Assembly (NCBI GenBank): GCA_900893395.1
Contig: CAAHFI010926749.1
Location: 1-37,822 of the forward strand
Source of the DNA: Euglena gracilis
Taxonomy: Eukaryota; Euglenozoa; Euglenophyceae; Euglenales; Euglenaceae
DNA length: 37,822 bases
Reading direction: 5' to 3'
Both the position numbers and the translations under genes were made by a program. This document shows, piece by piece, positions 11,149-24,500 of this stretch (the first letter of the stretch is position 1; every line of letters starts with the position of its first letter). Below the pieces are notes generated by a model. It was given only the letters and a program-made list of their open reading frames with translations, ran no database searches and was not told the DNA's origin.

Positions 11149-14100
11149 TTATGATATCCGCATGTTTTTCACACCCGTAGGCACTAATCCGGCCGGCACA
11201 CTCGAATAACTATCCCAGAGAACATAATGAGAACCCCCGATCGGTATCCAGTTTGAGGGCCATATCACCCTTTCCCTTGGGTCCAGGTGGGCGGGCCTTT
11301 GGGTACCCACATTTGGGGTCCCAGAGCACCCACCAGATTCTTTCAAATTTTGATAGTTTATGATATCCGCATGTTTTTCACACCCGTAGGCACTAATCCG
11401 GCCGGCACACTCGAATAACTATCCCAGAGAACATAATGAGAACCCCCGATCGGTATCCAGTTTGAGGGCCATATCACCCTTTCCCTTGGGTCCAGGTGGG
11501 CGGCCTTTGGGTACCCACATTTGGGGTCCCAGAGCACCCACCAGATTCTTTCAAATTTTGATAGTTTATGATATCCGCATGTTTTTCACACCCGTAGGCA
11601 CTAATCCGGCCGGCACACTCGAATAACTATCCCAGAGAACATAATGAGAACCCCCGATCGGTATCCAGTTTGAGGGCCATATCACCCTTTCCCTTGGGTC
11701 CAGGTGGGCGGCCTTTGGGTACCCACATTTGGGGTCCCAGAGCACCCATCCAGATTCTTTCAAATTTTGATAGTTTATGATATCCGCATGTTTTTCACAC
11801 CCGTAGGCACTAATCCGGCCGGCACACTCGAATAACTATCCCAGAGAACATAATGAGAACCCCCGATCGGTATCCAGTTTGAGGGCCATATCACCCTTTC
11901 CCTTGGGTCCAGGTGGGCGGGCCTTTGGGTACCCACATTTGGGGTCCCAGAGCACCCATCCAGATTCTTTCAAATTTTGATATGTTTATGATATCCGCAT
12001 GTTTTTCACACCCGTAGGCACTAATCCGGCCGGCACACTCGAATAACTATCCCAGAGAACATAATGAGAACCCCCGATCGGTATCCAGTTTGAGGGCCAT
12101 ATCACCCTTTCCCTTGGGTCCAGGTGGGCGGGCCTTTGGGTACCCACATTTGGGGTCCCAGAGCACCCACCAGATTCTTTCAAATTTTGATATGTTTATG
12201 ATATCCGCATGTTTTTCACACCCGTAGGCACTAATCCGGCCGGCACACTCGAATAACTATCCCAGAGAACATAATGAGAACCCCCGATCGGTATCCAGTT
12301 TGAGGGCCATATCACCCTTTCCCTTGGGTCCAGGTGGGCGGGCCTTTGGGTACCCACATTTGGGGTCCCAGAGCACCCACCAGATTCTTTCAAATTTTGC
12401 TAGTTTATGATATCCGCATGTTTTTCACACCCGTAGGCACTAATCCGGCCGGCACACTCGAATAACTATCCCAGAGAACATAATGAGAACCCCGATCGGT
12501 ATCCAGTTTGAGGGCCATATCACCCTTTCCCTTGGGTCCAGGTGGGCGGCCTTTGGGTACCCACATTTGGGGTCCCAGAGCACCCACCCAGATTCTTTCA
12601 AATTTTGATATGTTTATGATATCCGCATGTTTTTCACACCCGTAGGCACTAATCCGGCCGGCACACTCGAATAACTATCCCAGAGAACATAATGAGAACC
12701 CCGATCGGTATCCAGTTTGAGGGCCATATCACCCTTTCCCTTGGGTCCAGGTGGGCGGCCTTTGGGTACCCACATTTGGGGTCCCAGAGCACCCACCCAG
12801 ATTCTTTCAAATTTTGATAGTTTATGATATCCGCATGTTTTTCACACCCGTAGGCACTAATCCGGCCGGCACACTCGAATAACTATCCCAGAGAACATAA
12901 TGAGAACCCCCGATCGGTATCCAGTTTGAGGGCCATATCACCCTTTCCCTTGGGTCCAGGTGGGCGGGCCTTTGGGTACCCACATTTGGGGTCCCAGAGC
13001 ACCCACCAGATTCTTTCAAATTTTGATATGTTTATGATATCCGCATGTTTTTCACACCCGTAGGCACTAATCCGGCCGGCACACTCGAATAACTATCCCA
13101 GAGAACATAATGAGAACCCCCGATCGGTATCCAGTTTGAGGGCCATATCACCCTTTCCCTTGGGTCCAGGTGGGCGGGCCTTTGGGTACCCACATTTGGG
13201 GTCCCAGAGCACCCATCCAGATTCTTTCAAATTTTGATAGTTTATGATATCCGCATGTTTTTCACACCCGTAGGCACTAATCCGGCCGGCACACTCGAAT
13301 AACTATCCCAGAGAACATAATGAGAACCCCCGATCGGTATCCAGTTTGAGGGCCATATCACCCTTTCCCTTGGGTCCAGGTGGGCGGCCTTTGGGTACCC
13401 ACATTTGGGGTCCCAGAGCACCCATCCAGATTCTTTCAAATTTTGATAGTTTATGATATCCGCATGTTTTTCACACCCGTAGGCACTAATCCGGCCGGCA
13501 CACTCGAATAACTATCCCAGAGAACATAATGAGAACCCCCGATCGGTATCCAGTTTGAGGGCCATATCACCCTTTCCCTTGGGTCCAGGTGGGCGGCCTT
13601 TGGGTACCCACATTTGGGGTCCCAGAGCACCCACCAGATTCTTTCAAATTTTGATAGTTTATGATATCCGCATGTTTTTCACACCCGTAGGCACTAATCC
13701 GGCCGGCACACTCGAATAACTATCCAGAGAACATAATGAGAACCCCCGATCGGTATCCAGTTTGAGGGCCATATCACCCTTTCCCTTGGGTCCAGGTGGG
13801 CGGGCCTTTGGGTACCCACATTTGGGGTCCCAGAGCACCCATCCAGATTCTTTCAAATTTTGATATGTTTATGATATCCGCATGTTTTTCACACCCGTAG
13901 GCACTAATCCGGCCGGCACACTCGAATAACTATCCCAGAGAACATAATGAGAACCCCCGATCGGTATCCAGTTTGAGGGCCATATCACCCTTTCCCTTGG
14001 GTCCAGGTGGGCGGCCTTTGGGTACCCACATTTGGGGTCCCAGAGCACCCACCCAGATTCTTTCAAATTTTGATATGTTTATGATATCCGCATGTTTTTC

Positions 14101-17100
14101 ACACCCGTAGGCACTAATCCGGCCGGCACACTCGAATAACTATCCCAGAGAACATAATGAGAACCCCGATCGGTATCCAGTTTGAGGGCCATATCACCCT
14201 TTCCCTTGGGTCCAGGTGGGCGGGCCTTTGGGTACCCACATTTGGGGTCCCAGAGCACCCACCAGATTCTTTCAAATTTTGATATGTTTATGATATCCGC
14301 ATGTTTTTCACACCCGTAGGCACTAATCCGGCCGGCACACTCGAATAACTATCCCAGAGAACATAATGAGAACCCCGATCGGTATCCAGTTTGAGGGCCA
14401 TATCACCCTTTCCCTTGGGTCCAGGTGGGCGGCCTTTGGGTACCCACATTTGGGGTCCCAGAGCACCCACCAGATTCTTTCAAATTTTGATATGTTTATG
14501 ATATCCGCATGTTTTTCACACCCGTAGGCACTAATCCGGCCGGCACACTCGAATAACTATCCCAGAGAACATAATGAGAACCCCGATCGGTATCCAGTTT
14601 GAGGGCCATATCACCCTTTCCCTTGGGTCCAGGTGGGCGGCCTTTGGGTACCCACATTTGGGGTCCCAGAGCACCCACCAGATTCTTTCAAATTTTGATA
14701 TGTTTATGATATCCGCATGTTTTTCACACCCGTAGGCACTAATCCGGCCGGCACACTCGAATAACTATCCCAGAGAACATAATGAGAACCCCGATCGGTA
14801 TCCAGTTTGAGGGCCATATCACCCTTTCCCTTGGGTCCAGGTGGGCGGGCCTTTGGGTACCCACATTTGGGGTCCCAGAGCACCCATCCAGATTCTTTCA
14901 AATTTTGATATGTTTATGATATCCGCATGTTTTTCACACCCGTAGGCACTAATCCGGCCGGCACACTCGAATAACTATCCCAGAGAACATAATGAGAACC
15001 CCCGATCGGTATCCAGTTTGAGGGCCATATCACCCTTTCCCTTGGGTCCAGGTGGGCGGGCCTTTGGGTACCCACATTTGGGGTCCCAGAGCACCCACCC
15101 AGATTCTTTCAAATTTTGATATGTTTATGATATCCGCATGTTTTTCACACCCGTAGGCACTAATCCGGCCGGCACACTCGAATAACTATCCAGAGAACAT
15201 AATGAGAACCCCGATCGGTATCCAGTTTGAGGGCCATATCACCCTTTCCCTTGGGTCCAGGTGGGCGGGCCTTTGGGTACCCACATTTGGGGTCCCAGAG
15301 CACCCACCCAGATTCTTTCAAATTTTGATATGTTTATGATATCCGCATGTTTTTCACACCCGTAGGCACTAATCCGGCCGGCACACTCGAATAACTATCC
15401 CAGAGAACATAATGAGAACCCCCGATCGGTATCCAGTTTGAGGGCCATATCACCCTTTCCCTTGGGTCCAGGTGGGCGGCCTTTGGGTACCCACATTTGG
15501 GGTCCCAGAGCACCCACCCAGATTCTTTCAAATTTTGATATGTTTATGATATCCGCATGTTTTTCACACCCGTAGGCACTAATCCGGCCGGCACACTCGA
15601 ATAACTATCCCAGAGAACATAATGAGAACCCCCGATCGGTATCCAGTTTGAGGGCCATATCACCCTTTCCCTTGGGTCCAGGTGGGCGGGCCTTTGGGTA
15701 CCCACATTTGGGGTCCCAGAGCACCCACCCAGATTCTTTCAAATTTTTATGTTTATGATATCCGCATGTTTTTCACACCCGTAGGCACTAATCCGGCCGG
15801 CACACTCGAATAACTATCCCAGAGAACATAATGAGAACCCCCGATCGGTATCCAGTTTGAGGGCCATATCACCCTTTCCCTTGGGTCCAGGTGGGCGGGC
15901 CTTTGGGTACCCACATTTGGGGTCCCAGAGCACCCATCCAGATTCTTTCAAATTTTGATATGTTTATGATATCCGCATGTTTTTCACACCCGTAGGCACT
16001 AATCCGGCCGGCACACTCGAATAACTATCCCAGAGAACATAATGAGAACCCCGATCGGTATCCAGTTTGAGGGCCATATCACCCTTTCCCTTGGGTCCAG
16101 GTGGGCGGCCTTTGGGTACCCACATTTGGGGTCCCAGAGCACCCACCAGATTCTTTCAAATTTTGATAGTTTATGATATCCGCATGTTTTTCACACCCGT
16201 AGGCACTAATCCGGCCGGCACACTCGAATAACTATCCCAGAGAACATAATGAGAACCCCCGATCGGTATCCAGTTTGAGGGCCATATCACCCTTTCCCTT
16301 GGGTCCAGGTGGGCGGCCTTTGGGTACCCACATTTGGGGTCCCAGAGCACCCATCCAGATTCTTTCAAATTTTGATATGTTTATGATATCCGCATGTTTT
16401 TCACACCCGTAGGCACTAATCCGGCCGGCACACTCGAATAACTATCCCAGAGAACATAATGAGAACCCCCGATCGGTATCCAGTTTGAGGGCCATATCAC
16501 CCTTTCCCTTGGGTCCAGGTGGGCGGGCCTTTGGGTACCCACATTTGGGGTCCCAGAGCACCCACCAGATTCTTTCAAATTTTGATAGTTTATGATATCC
16601 GCATGTTTTTCACACCCGTAGGCACTAATCCGGCCGGCACACTCGAATAACTATCCCAGAGAACATAATGAGAACCCCGATCGGTATCCAGTTTGAGGGC
16701 CATATCACCCTTTCCCTTGGGTCCAGGTGGGCGGGCCTTTGGGTACCCACATTTGGGGTCCCAGAGCACCCACCCAGATTCTTTCAAATTTTGATATGTT
16801 TATGATATCCGCATGTTTTTCACACCCGTAGGCACTAATCCGGCCGGCACACTCGAATAACTATCCCAGAGAACATAATGAGAACCCCCGATCGGTATCC
16901 AGTTTGAGGGCCATATCACCCTTTCCCTTGGGTCCAGGTGGGCGGCCTTTGGGTACCCACATTTGGGGTCCCAGAGCACCCATCCAGATTCTTTCAAATT
17001 TTGATATGTTTATGATATCCGCATGTTTTTCACACCCGTAGGCACTAATCCGGCCGGCACACTCGAATAACTATCCCAGAGAACATAATGAGAACCCCCG

Positions 17101-18258
17101 ATCGGTATCCAGTTTGAGGGCCATATCACCCTTTCCCTTGGGTCCAGGTGGGCGGCCTTTGGGTACCCACATTTGGGTCCCAGAGCACCCATCCAGATTC
17201 TTTCAAATTTTGATATGTTTATGATATCCGCATGTTTTTCACACCCGTAGGCACTAATCCGGCCGGCACACTCGAATAACTATCCCAGAGAACATAATGA
17301 GAACCCCCGATCGGTTCCAGTTTGAGGGCCATATCACCCTTTCCCTTGGGTCCAGGTGGGCAGGCCTTTGGGTACCCACATTTGGGGTCCCAGAGCACCC
17401 ACCAGATTCTTTCAAATTTTGATAGTTTATGATATCCGCATGTTTTTCACACCCGTAGGCACTAATCCGGCCGGCACACTCGAATAACTATCCCAGAGAA
17501 CATAATGAGAACCCCCGATCGGTATCCAGTTTGAGGGCCATATGACCCTTTCCCTTGGGTCCAGGTGGGCGGGCCTTTGGGTACCCACATTTGGGGTCCC
17601 AGAGCACCCACCAGATTCTTTCAAATTTTGATAGTTTATGATATCCGCATGTTTTTCACACCCGTAGGCACTAATCCGGCCGGCACACTCGAATAACTAT
17701 CCCAGAGAACATAATGAGAACCCCGATCGGTTCCAGTTTGAGGGCCATATCACCCTTTCCCTTGGGTCCAGGTGGGCGGCCTTTGGGTACCCACATTTGG
17801 GGTCCCAGAGCACCCACCAGATTCTTTCAAATTTTGATAGTTTATGATATCCGCATGTTTTTCACACCCGTAGGCACTAATCCGGCCGGCACACTCGAAT
17901 AACTATCCCAGAGAACATAATGAGAACCCCCGATCGGTTCCAGTTTGAGGGCCATATCACCCTTTCCCTTGGGTCCAGGTGGGCGGCCTTTGGGTACCCA
18001 CATTTGGGGTCCCAGAGCACCCACCCAGATTCTTTCAAATTTTGATATGTTTATGATATCCGCATGTTTTTCACACCCGTAGGCACTAATCCGGCCGGCA
18101 CACTCGAATAACTATCCCAGAGAACATAATGAGAACCCCCGATCGGATCCAGTTTGAGGGCCATATCACCCTTTCCCTTGGGTCCAGGTGGGCGGGCCTT
18201 TGGGTACCCACATTTGGGGTCCCAGAGCACCCACCCAGATTCTTTCAATTTTGATAGT
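11149..18258 (+). repeat. Homogeneous core, type II monomers
   Basis: There are 34 monomers averaging 209.1 bp. The linker changes from GCTAG to GATAG at about 11,350 and then mostly to GATATG from about 11,980. CCACCAG and CCACCCAG become as common as CCATCCAG. ATATCACCC is nearly fixed and GGTATCC is fixed up to about 17,300. The last units (17219-18258) start to show GGTTCC, one GGGCAGGCC (near 17,362), one ATATGACCC (near 17,542) and one GGATCC in place of GGTATCC (near 18,146), which foreshadows the next block. Two consecutive units at 14287-14494 and 14495-14702 share one haplotype (4 C, GGGCGGCC, CCACCAG, GATATG). Combining this block with type I, about 19 of 69 typed monomers carry 4 C rather than 5 C before GATCGG. 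Confidence 0.9.
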
Positions 18259-21200
18259 TTATGATATCCGCATGTTTTTCACACCCGTAGGCACTAATCC
18301 GGCCGGCACACTCGAATAACTATCCAGAAACATAATGAGAACCCCGATCGGTATCCAGTTTGAGGGCCATATCACCCTTTCCCTTGGGTCCAGGTGGGCG
18401 GGCCTTTGGGTACCCACATTTGGGGTCCCAGAGCACCCATCCAGATTCTTTCAAATTTTGCTAGTTTATGATATCCGCATGTTTTTCACACCCGTAGGCA
18501 CTAATCCGGCCGGCACACTCGAATAACTATCCCAGAGAACATAATGAGAACCCCCGATCGGTATCCAGTTTGAGGGCCATATGACCCTTTCCCTTGGGTC
18601 CAGGTGGGCGGGCCTTTGGGTACCCACATTTGGGGTCCCAGAGCACCCACCCAGATTCTTTCAAATTTTGCTAGTTTATGATATCCGCATGTTTTTCACA
18701 CCCGTAGGCACTAATCCGGCCGGCACACTCGAATAACTATCCCAGAGAACATAATGAGAACCCCGATCGGTATCCAGTTTGAGGGCCATATCACCCTTTC
18801 CCTTGGGTCCAGGTGGGCGGCCTTTGGGTACCCACATTTGGGGTCCCAGAGCACCCATCCCAGATTCTTTCAAATTTTGAGTTTATGATATCCGCATGTT
18901 TTTCACACCCGTAGGCACTAATCCGGCCGGCACACTCGAATAACTATCCCAGAGAACATAATGAGAACCCCCGATCGGTTCCAGTTTGAGGGCCATATCA
19001 CCCTTTCCCTTGGGTCCAGGTGGGCGGGCCTTTGGGTACCCACATTTGGGGTCCCAGAGCACCCACCAGATTCTTTCAAATTTTGCTAGTTTATGATATC
19101 CGCATGTTTTTCACACCCGTAGGCACTAATCCGGCCGGCACACTCGAATAACTATCCCAGAGAACATAATGAGAACCCCGATCGGTTTCCAGTTTGAGGG
19201 CCATATCACCCTTTCCCTTGGGTCCAGGTGGGCGGGCCTTTGGGTACCCACATTTGGGGTCCCAGAGCACCCATCCAGATTCTTTCAAATTTTGCTAGTT
19301 TATGATATCCGCATGTTTTTCACACCCGTAGGCACTAATCCGGCCGGCACACTCGAATAACTATCCAGAGAACATAATGAGAACCCCCGATCGGTTCCAG
19401 TTTGAGGGCCATATCACCCTTTCCCTTGGGTCCAGGTGGGCGGGCCTTTGGGTACCCACATTTGGGGTCCCAGAGCACCCATCCAGATTCTTTCAAATTT
19501 TGCTAGTTTATGATATCCGCATGTTTTTCACACCCGTAGGCACTAATCCGGCCGGCACACTCGAATAACTATCCCAGAGAACATAATGAGAACCCCCGAT
19601 CGGTATCCAGTTTGAGGGCCATATCACCCTTTCCCTTGGGTCCAGGTGGGCGGGCCTTTGGGTACCCACATTTGGGGTCCCAGAGCACCCATCCAGATTC
19701 TTTCAAATTTTGCTAGTTTATGATATCCGCATGTTTTTCACACCCGTAGGCACTAATCCGGCCGGCACACTCGAATAACTATCCCAGAGAACATAATGAG
19801 AACCCCCGATCGGTTCCAGTTTGAGGGCCATATGACCCTTTCCCTTGGGTCCAGGTGGGCAGGCCTTTGGGTACCCACATTTGGGGTCCCAGAGCACCCA
19901 TCCAGATTCTTTCAATTTTGCTAGTTTATGATATCCGCATGTTTTTCACACCCGTAGGCACTAATCCGGCCGGCACACTCGAATAACTATCCCAGAAACA
20001 TAATGAGAACCCCCGATCGGTATCCAGTTTGAGGGCCATATGACCCTTTCCCTTGGGTCCAGGTGGGCGGCCTTTGGTACCCACATTTGGGGTCCCAGAG
20101 CACCCATCCAGATTCTTTCAAATTTTGCTAGTTTATGATATCCGCATGTTTTTCACACCCGTAGGCACTAATCCGGCCGGCACACTCGAATAACTATCCA
20201 GAGACATAATGAGAACCCCGATCGGTTCCAGTTTGAGGGCCATATGACCCTTTCCCTTGGGTCCAGGTGGGCGGGCCTTTGGGTACCCACATTTGGGGTC
20301 CCAGAGCACCCATCCAGATTCTTTCAAATTTTGCTAGTTTATGATATCCGCATGTTTTTCACACCCGTAGGCACTAATCCGGCCGGCACACTCGAATAAC
20401 TATCCAGAGAACATAATGAGAACCCCGATCGGTTATCCAGTTTGAGGGCCATATCACCCTTTCCCTTGGGTCCAGGTGGGCGGCCTTTGGGTACCCACAT
20501 TTGGGGTCCCAGAGCACCCATCCAGATTCTTTCAAATTTTGCTAGTTTATGATATCCGCATGTTTTTCACACCCGTAGGCACTAATCCGGCCGGCACACT
20601 CGAATAACTATCCCAGAGAACATAATGAGAACCCCCGATCGGTTCCAGTTTGAGGGCCATATGACCCTTTCCCTTGGGTCCAGGTGGGCGGGCCTTTGGG
20701 TACCACATTTGGGGTCCCAGAGCACCCATCCAGATTCTTTCAAATTTTGCTAGTTTATGATATCCGCATGTTTTTCACACCCGTAGGCACTAATCCGGCC
20801 GGCACACTCGAATAACTATCCCAGAGAACATAATGAGAACCCCGATCGGTATCCAGTTTGAGGGCCATATGACCCTTTCCCTTGGGTCCAGGTGGGCGGC
20901 CTTTGGGTACCCACATTTGGGGTCCCAGAGCACCCATCCAGATTCTTTCAAATTTTGCTAGTTTTATGATATCCGCATGTTTTTCACACCCGTAGGCACT
21001 AATCCGGCCGGCACACTCGAATAACTATCCCAGAGAACATAATGAGAACCCCCGATCGGTATCCAGTTTGAGGGCCATATGACCCTTTCCCTTGGGTCCA
21101 GGTGGGCGGCCTTTGGGTACCCACATTTGGGGTCCCAGAGCACCCATCCAGATTCTTTCAAATTTTGCTAGTTTATGATATCCGCATGTTTTTCACACCC

Positions 21201-21592
21201 GTAGGCACTAATCCGGCCGGCACACTCGAATAACTATCCCAGAGAACATAATGAGAACCCCCGATCGGTATCCAGTTTGAGGGCCATATGACCCTTTCCC
21301 TTGGGTCCAGGTGGGCAGGCCTTTGGGTACCCACATTTGGGGTCCCAGAGCACCCATCCAGATTCTTTCAAATTTTGCTAGTTTATGATATCCGCATGTT
21401 TTTCACACCCGTAGGCACTAATCCGGCCGGCACACTCGAATAACTATCCAGAGAACATAATGAGAACCCCCGATCGGTTCCAGTTTGAGGGCCATATCGA
21501 CCCTTTCCCTTGGGTCCAGGTGGGCGGGCCTTTGGGTACCCACATTTGGGGTCCCAGAGCACCCATCCAGATTCTTTCAAATTTTGCTAGTT
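18259..21592 (+). repeat. Transitional block between type II and type III
   Basis: There are 16 monomers averaging about 208.4 bp. The linker is GCTAG again, apart from one GAG near 18,880. GGTATCC, GGTTCC and GGTTTCC alternate between neighbours, ATATGACCC becomes the majority from about 19,830, and GGGCAGGCC appears at about 19,860 and 21,316. One unit has GGTTATCC (near 20,431), an apparent intermediate between the TATCC and TTCC forms. One-base losses such as TATCCAG for TATCCCAG become more frequent to the right. The block therefore grades from core-like monomers into the indel-rich type III block without a sharp edge. Confidence 0.82.
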
Positions 21593-24500
21593 TTATGATA
21601 TCCGCATGTTTTCACACACCGTAGGCACTAATCCGGCCGGCACACTCGAATAACTATCCCAGAGAACATAATGAGAACCCCCGATCGGTTCCAGTTTGAG
21701 GGCCATATGACCCTTTCCCTTGGGTCCAGGTGGGCGGCCTTTGGGTACCCACATTTGGGGTCCCAGAGCACCCATCCCAGATTCTTTCAAATTTTGCTAG
21801 TTTATGATATCCGCATGTTTTTCACACCGTAGGCACTAATCCGGCCGGCACACTCGAATAACTATCCCAGAGAACATAATGAGAACCCCCGATCGGTTCC
21901 AGTTTGAGGGCCATATGACCCTTTCCCTTGGGTCCAGGTGGGCGGCCTTTGGGTACCCACATTTGGGTCCCAGAGCACCCATCCAGATTCTTTCAAATTT
22001 TGCTAGTTTATGATATCCGCATGTTTTTCACACCCGTAGGCACTAATCCGGCCGGCACACTCGAATAACTATCCAGAGAACATAATGAGAACCCCCGATC
22101 GGTTCCAGTTTGAGGGCCATATGACCCTTTCCCTTGGGTCCAGGTGGGCGGCCTTTGGGTACCCACATTTGGGGTCCCAGAGCACCCATCCAGATTCTTT
22201 CAAATTTTGCTAGTTTATGATATCCGCATGTTTTTCACACCCGTAGGCACTAATCCGGCCGGCACACTCGAATAACTATCCCAGAGAACATAATGAGAAC
22301 CCCCGATCGGTTCCAGTTTGAGGGCCATATCCCTTTCCCTTGGGTCCAGGTGGGCAGGCCTTTGGGTACCCACATTTGGGGTCCCAGAGCACCCATCCAG
22401 ATTCTTTCAAAATTTTGCTAGTTTTATGATATCCGCATGTTTTTCACACCCGTAGGCACTAATCCGCCGGCACACTCGAATAACTATCCCAGAGAACATA
22501 ATGAGAACCCCCGATCGGTTCCAGTTTGAGGGCCATATGACCCTTTCCCTTGGGTCCAGGTGGGCAGGCCTTTGGGTACCCATTTGGGGTCCCAGAGCAC
22601 CCATCCAGATTCTTTCAAATTTTGCTAGTTTATGATATCCGCATGTTTTTACACCCGTAGGCACTAATCCGGCCGGCACACTCGAATAACTATCCCAGAG
22701 AACATAATGAGAACCCCGATCGGTTCCAGTTTGAGGGCCATATGACCCTTTCCTTGGGTCCAGGTGGGCAGGCCTTTGGGTACCCACATTTGGGTCCCAG
22801 AGCACCCATCCAGATTCTTTCAAATTTTGCTATTTATGATATCCGCATGTTTTTCACACCCGTAGGCACTAATCCGGCCGGCACACTCGAATAACTATCC
22901 CAGAGAACATAATGAGAACCCCGATCGGTTTCCAGTTTGAGGGCCATATGCCCTTTCCCTTGGGTCCAGGTGGGCAGGCCTTTGGGTACCCACATTTGGG
23001 TCCCAGAGCACCCATCCAGATTCTTTCAAATTTTGCTAGTTTATGATATCCGCATGTTTTTCACACCCGTAGGCACTAATCCGGCCGGCACACTCGAATA
23101 ACTATCCCAGAGAACATAATGAGAACCCCGATCGGTTCCAGTTTGAGGGCCATATGACCCTTTCCCTTGGGTCCAGGTGGGCAGGCCTTTGGGTACCCAC
23201 ATTTGGGTCCCAGAGCACCCATCCAGATTCTTTCAATTTTGCTAGTTTATGATATCCGCATGTTTTTCACACCCGTAGGCACTAATCCGGCCGGCACACT
23301 CGAATAACTATCCAGAGAACATAATGAGAACCCCCGATCGGTTCCAGTTTGAGGGCCATATGACCCCTTTCCCTTGGGTCCAGGTGGGCAGGCCTTTGGG
23401 TACCCACATTTGGGTCCCAGAGCACCCATCCAGATTCTTTCAAATTTTGCTAGTTTATGATATCCGCATTTTTCACACCCGTAGGCACTAATCCGGCCGC
23501 ACACTCGAATAACTATCCCAGAGAACATAATGAGAACCCCGATCGGTTCCAGTTTGAGGGCCATATGACCCTTTCCCTTGGGTCCAGGTGGGCAGGCCTT
23601 TGGGTACCCACATTTGGGGTCCCAGAGCACCCATCCAGATTCTTTCAAATTTTGCTAGTTTATGATATCCGCATGTTTTTCACACCGTAGGCACTAATCC
23701 GGCAGCACACTCGAATAACTATCCCAGAGAACATAATGAGAACCCCGATCGGTTTCCAGTTTGAGGCCATATGACCCTTTCCCTTGGGTCCAGGTGGGCA
23801 GGCCTTTGGGTACCCACATTTGGGGTCCCAGAGCACCCATCCAGATTCTTTCAAATTTTGCTAGTTTATGATATCCGCATGTTTTTACACCCGTAGGCAC
23901 TAATCCGGCCGGCACACTCGAATAACTATCCCAGAGAACATAATGAGAACCCCGATCGGTTCCAGTTTGAGGGCCATATGACCCTTTCCCTTGGGTCCAG
24001 GTGGGCAGGCCTTTGGGTACCCACATTTGGGTCCCAGAGCACCCATCCAGATTCTTTCAAATTTTGCTAGTTTATGATATCCGCATGTTTTTCACACCCG
24101 TAGGCACTAATCCGGCCGGCACACTCGAATAACTATCCCAGAGAACATAATGAGAACCCCGATCGGTTCCAGTTTGAGGGCCATATGACCCTTTCCCTTG
24201 GGTCCAGGTGGGCGGGCCTTTGGGTACCCACATTTGGGGTCCCAGAGCACCCATCCCAGATTCTTTCAAATTTTGCTAGTTTATGATATCCGCATGTTTT
24301 CACACCCGTAGGCACTAATCCGGCCGGCACACTCGAATAACTATCCAGAGAACATAATGAGAACCCCCGATCGGTTCCAGTTTGAGGGCCATATGACCCT
24401 TTCCCTTGGGTCCAGGTGGGCAGGCCTTTGGGTACCCACATTTGGGGTCCCAGAGCACCCATCCAGATTCTTTCAATTTTGCTAGTTTTATGATATCCGC

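Noticed and set aside
2789-17218. Strict higher-order repeat (fixed multimer period)
   Set aside because: Typing the units by six variable sites shows only sporadic two- or three-unit matches at lags of 4 and 6, not a continuing period.
22407-22823. Longer minus-strand frame of 138 codons, and others over 100 codons in 21.6-26.1 kb and near 772
   Set aside because: These occur only where one-base losses bring units near 207 bp (a multiple of three), so the same repeat translation runs on into the next copy by chance. They are not distinct proteins.
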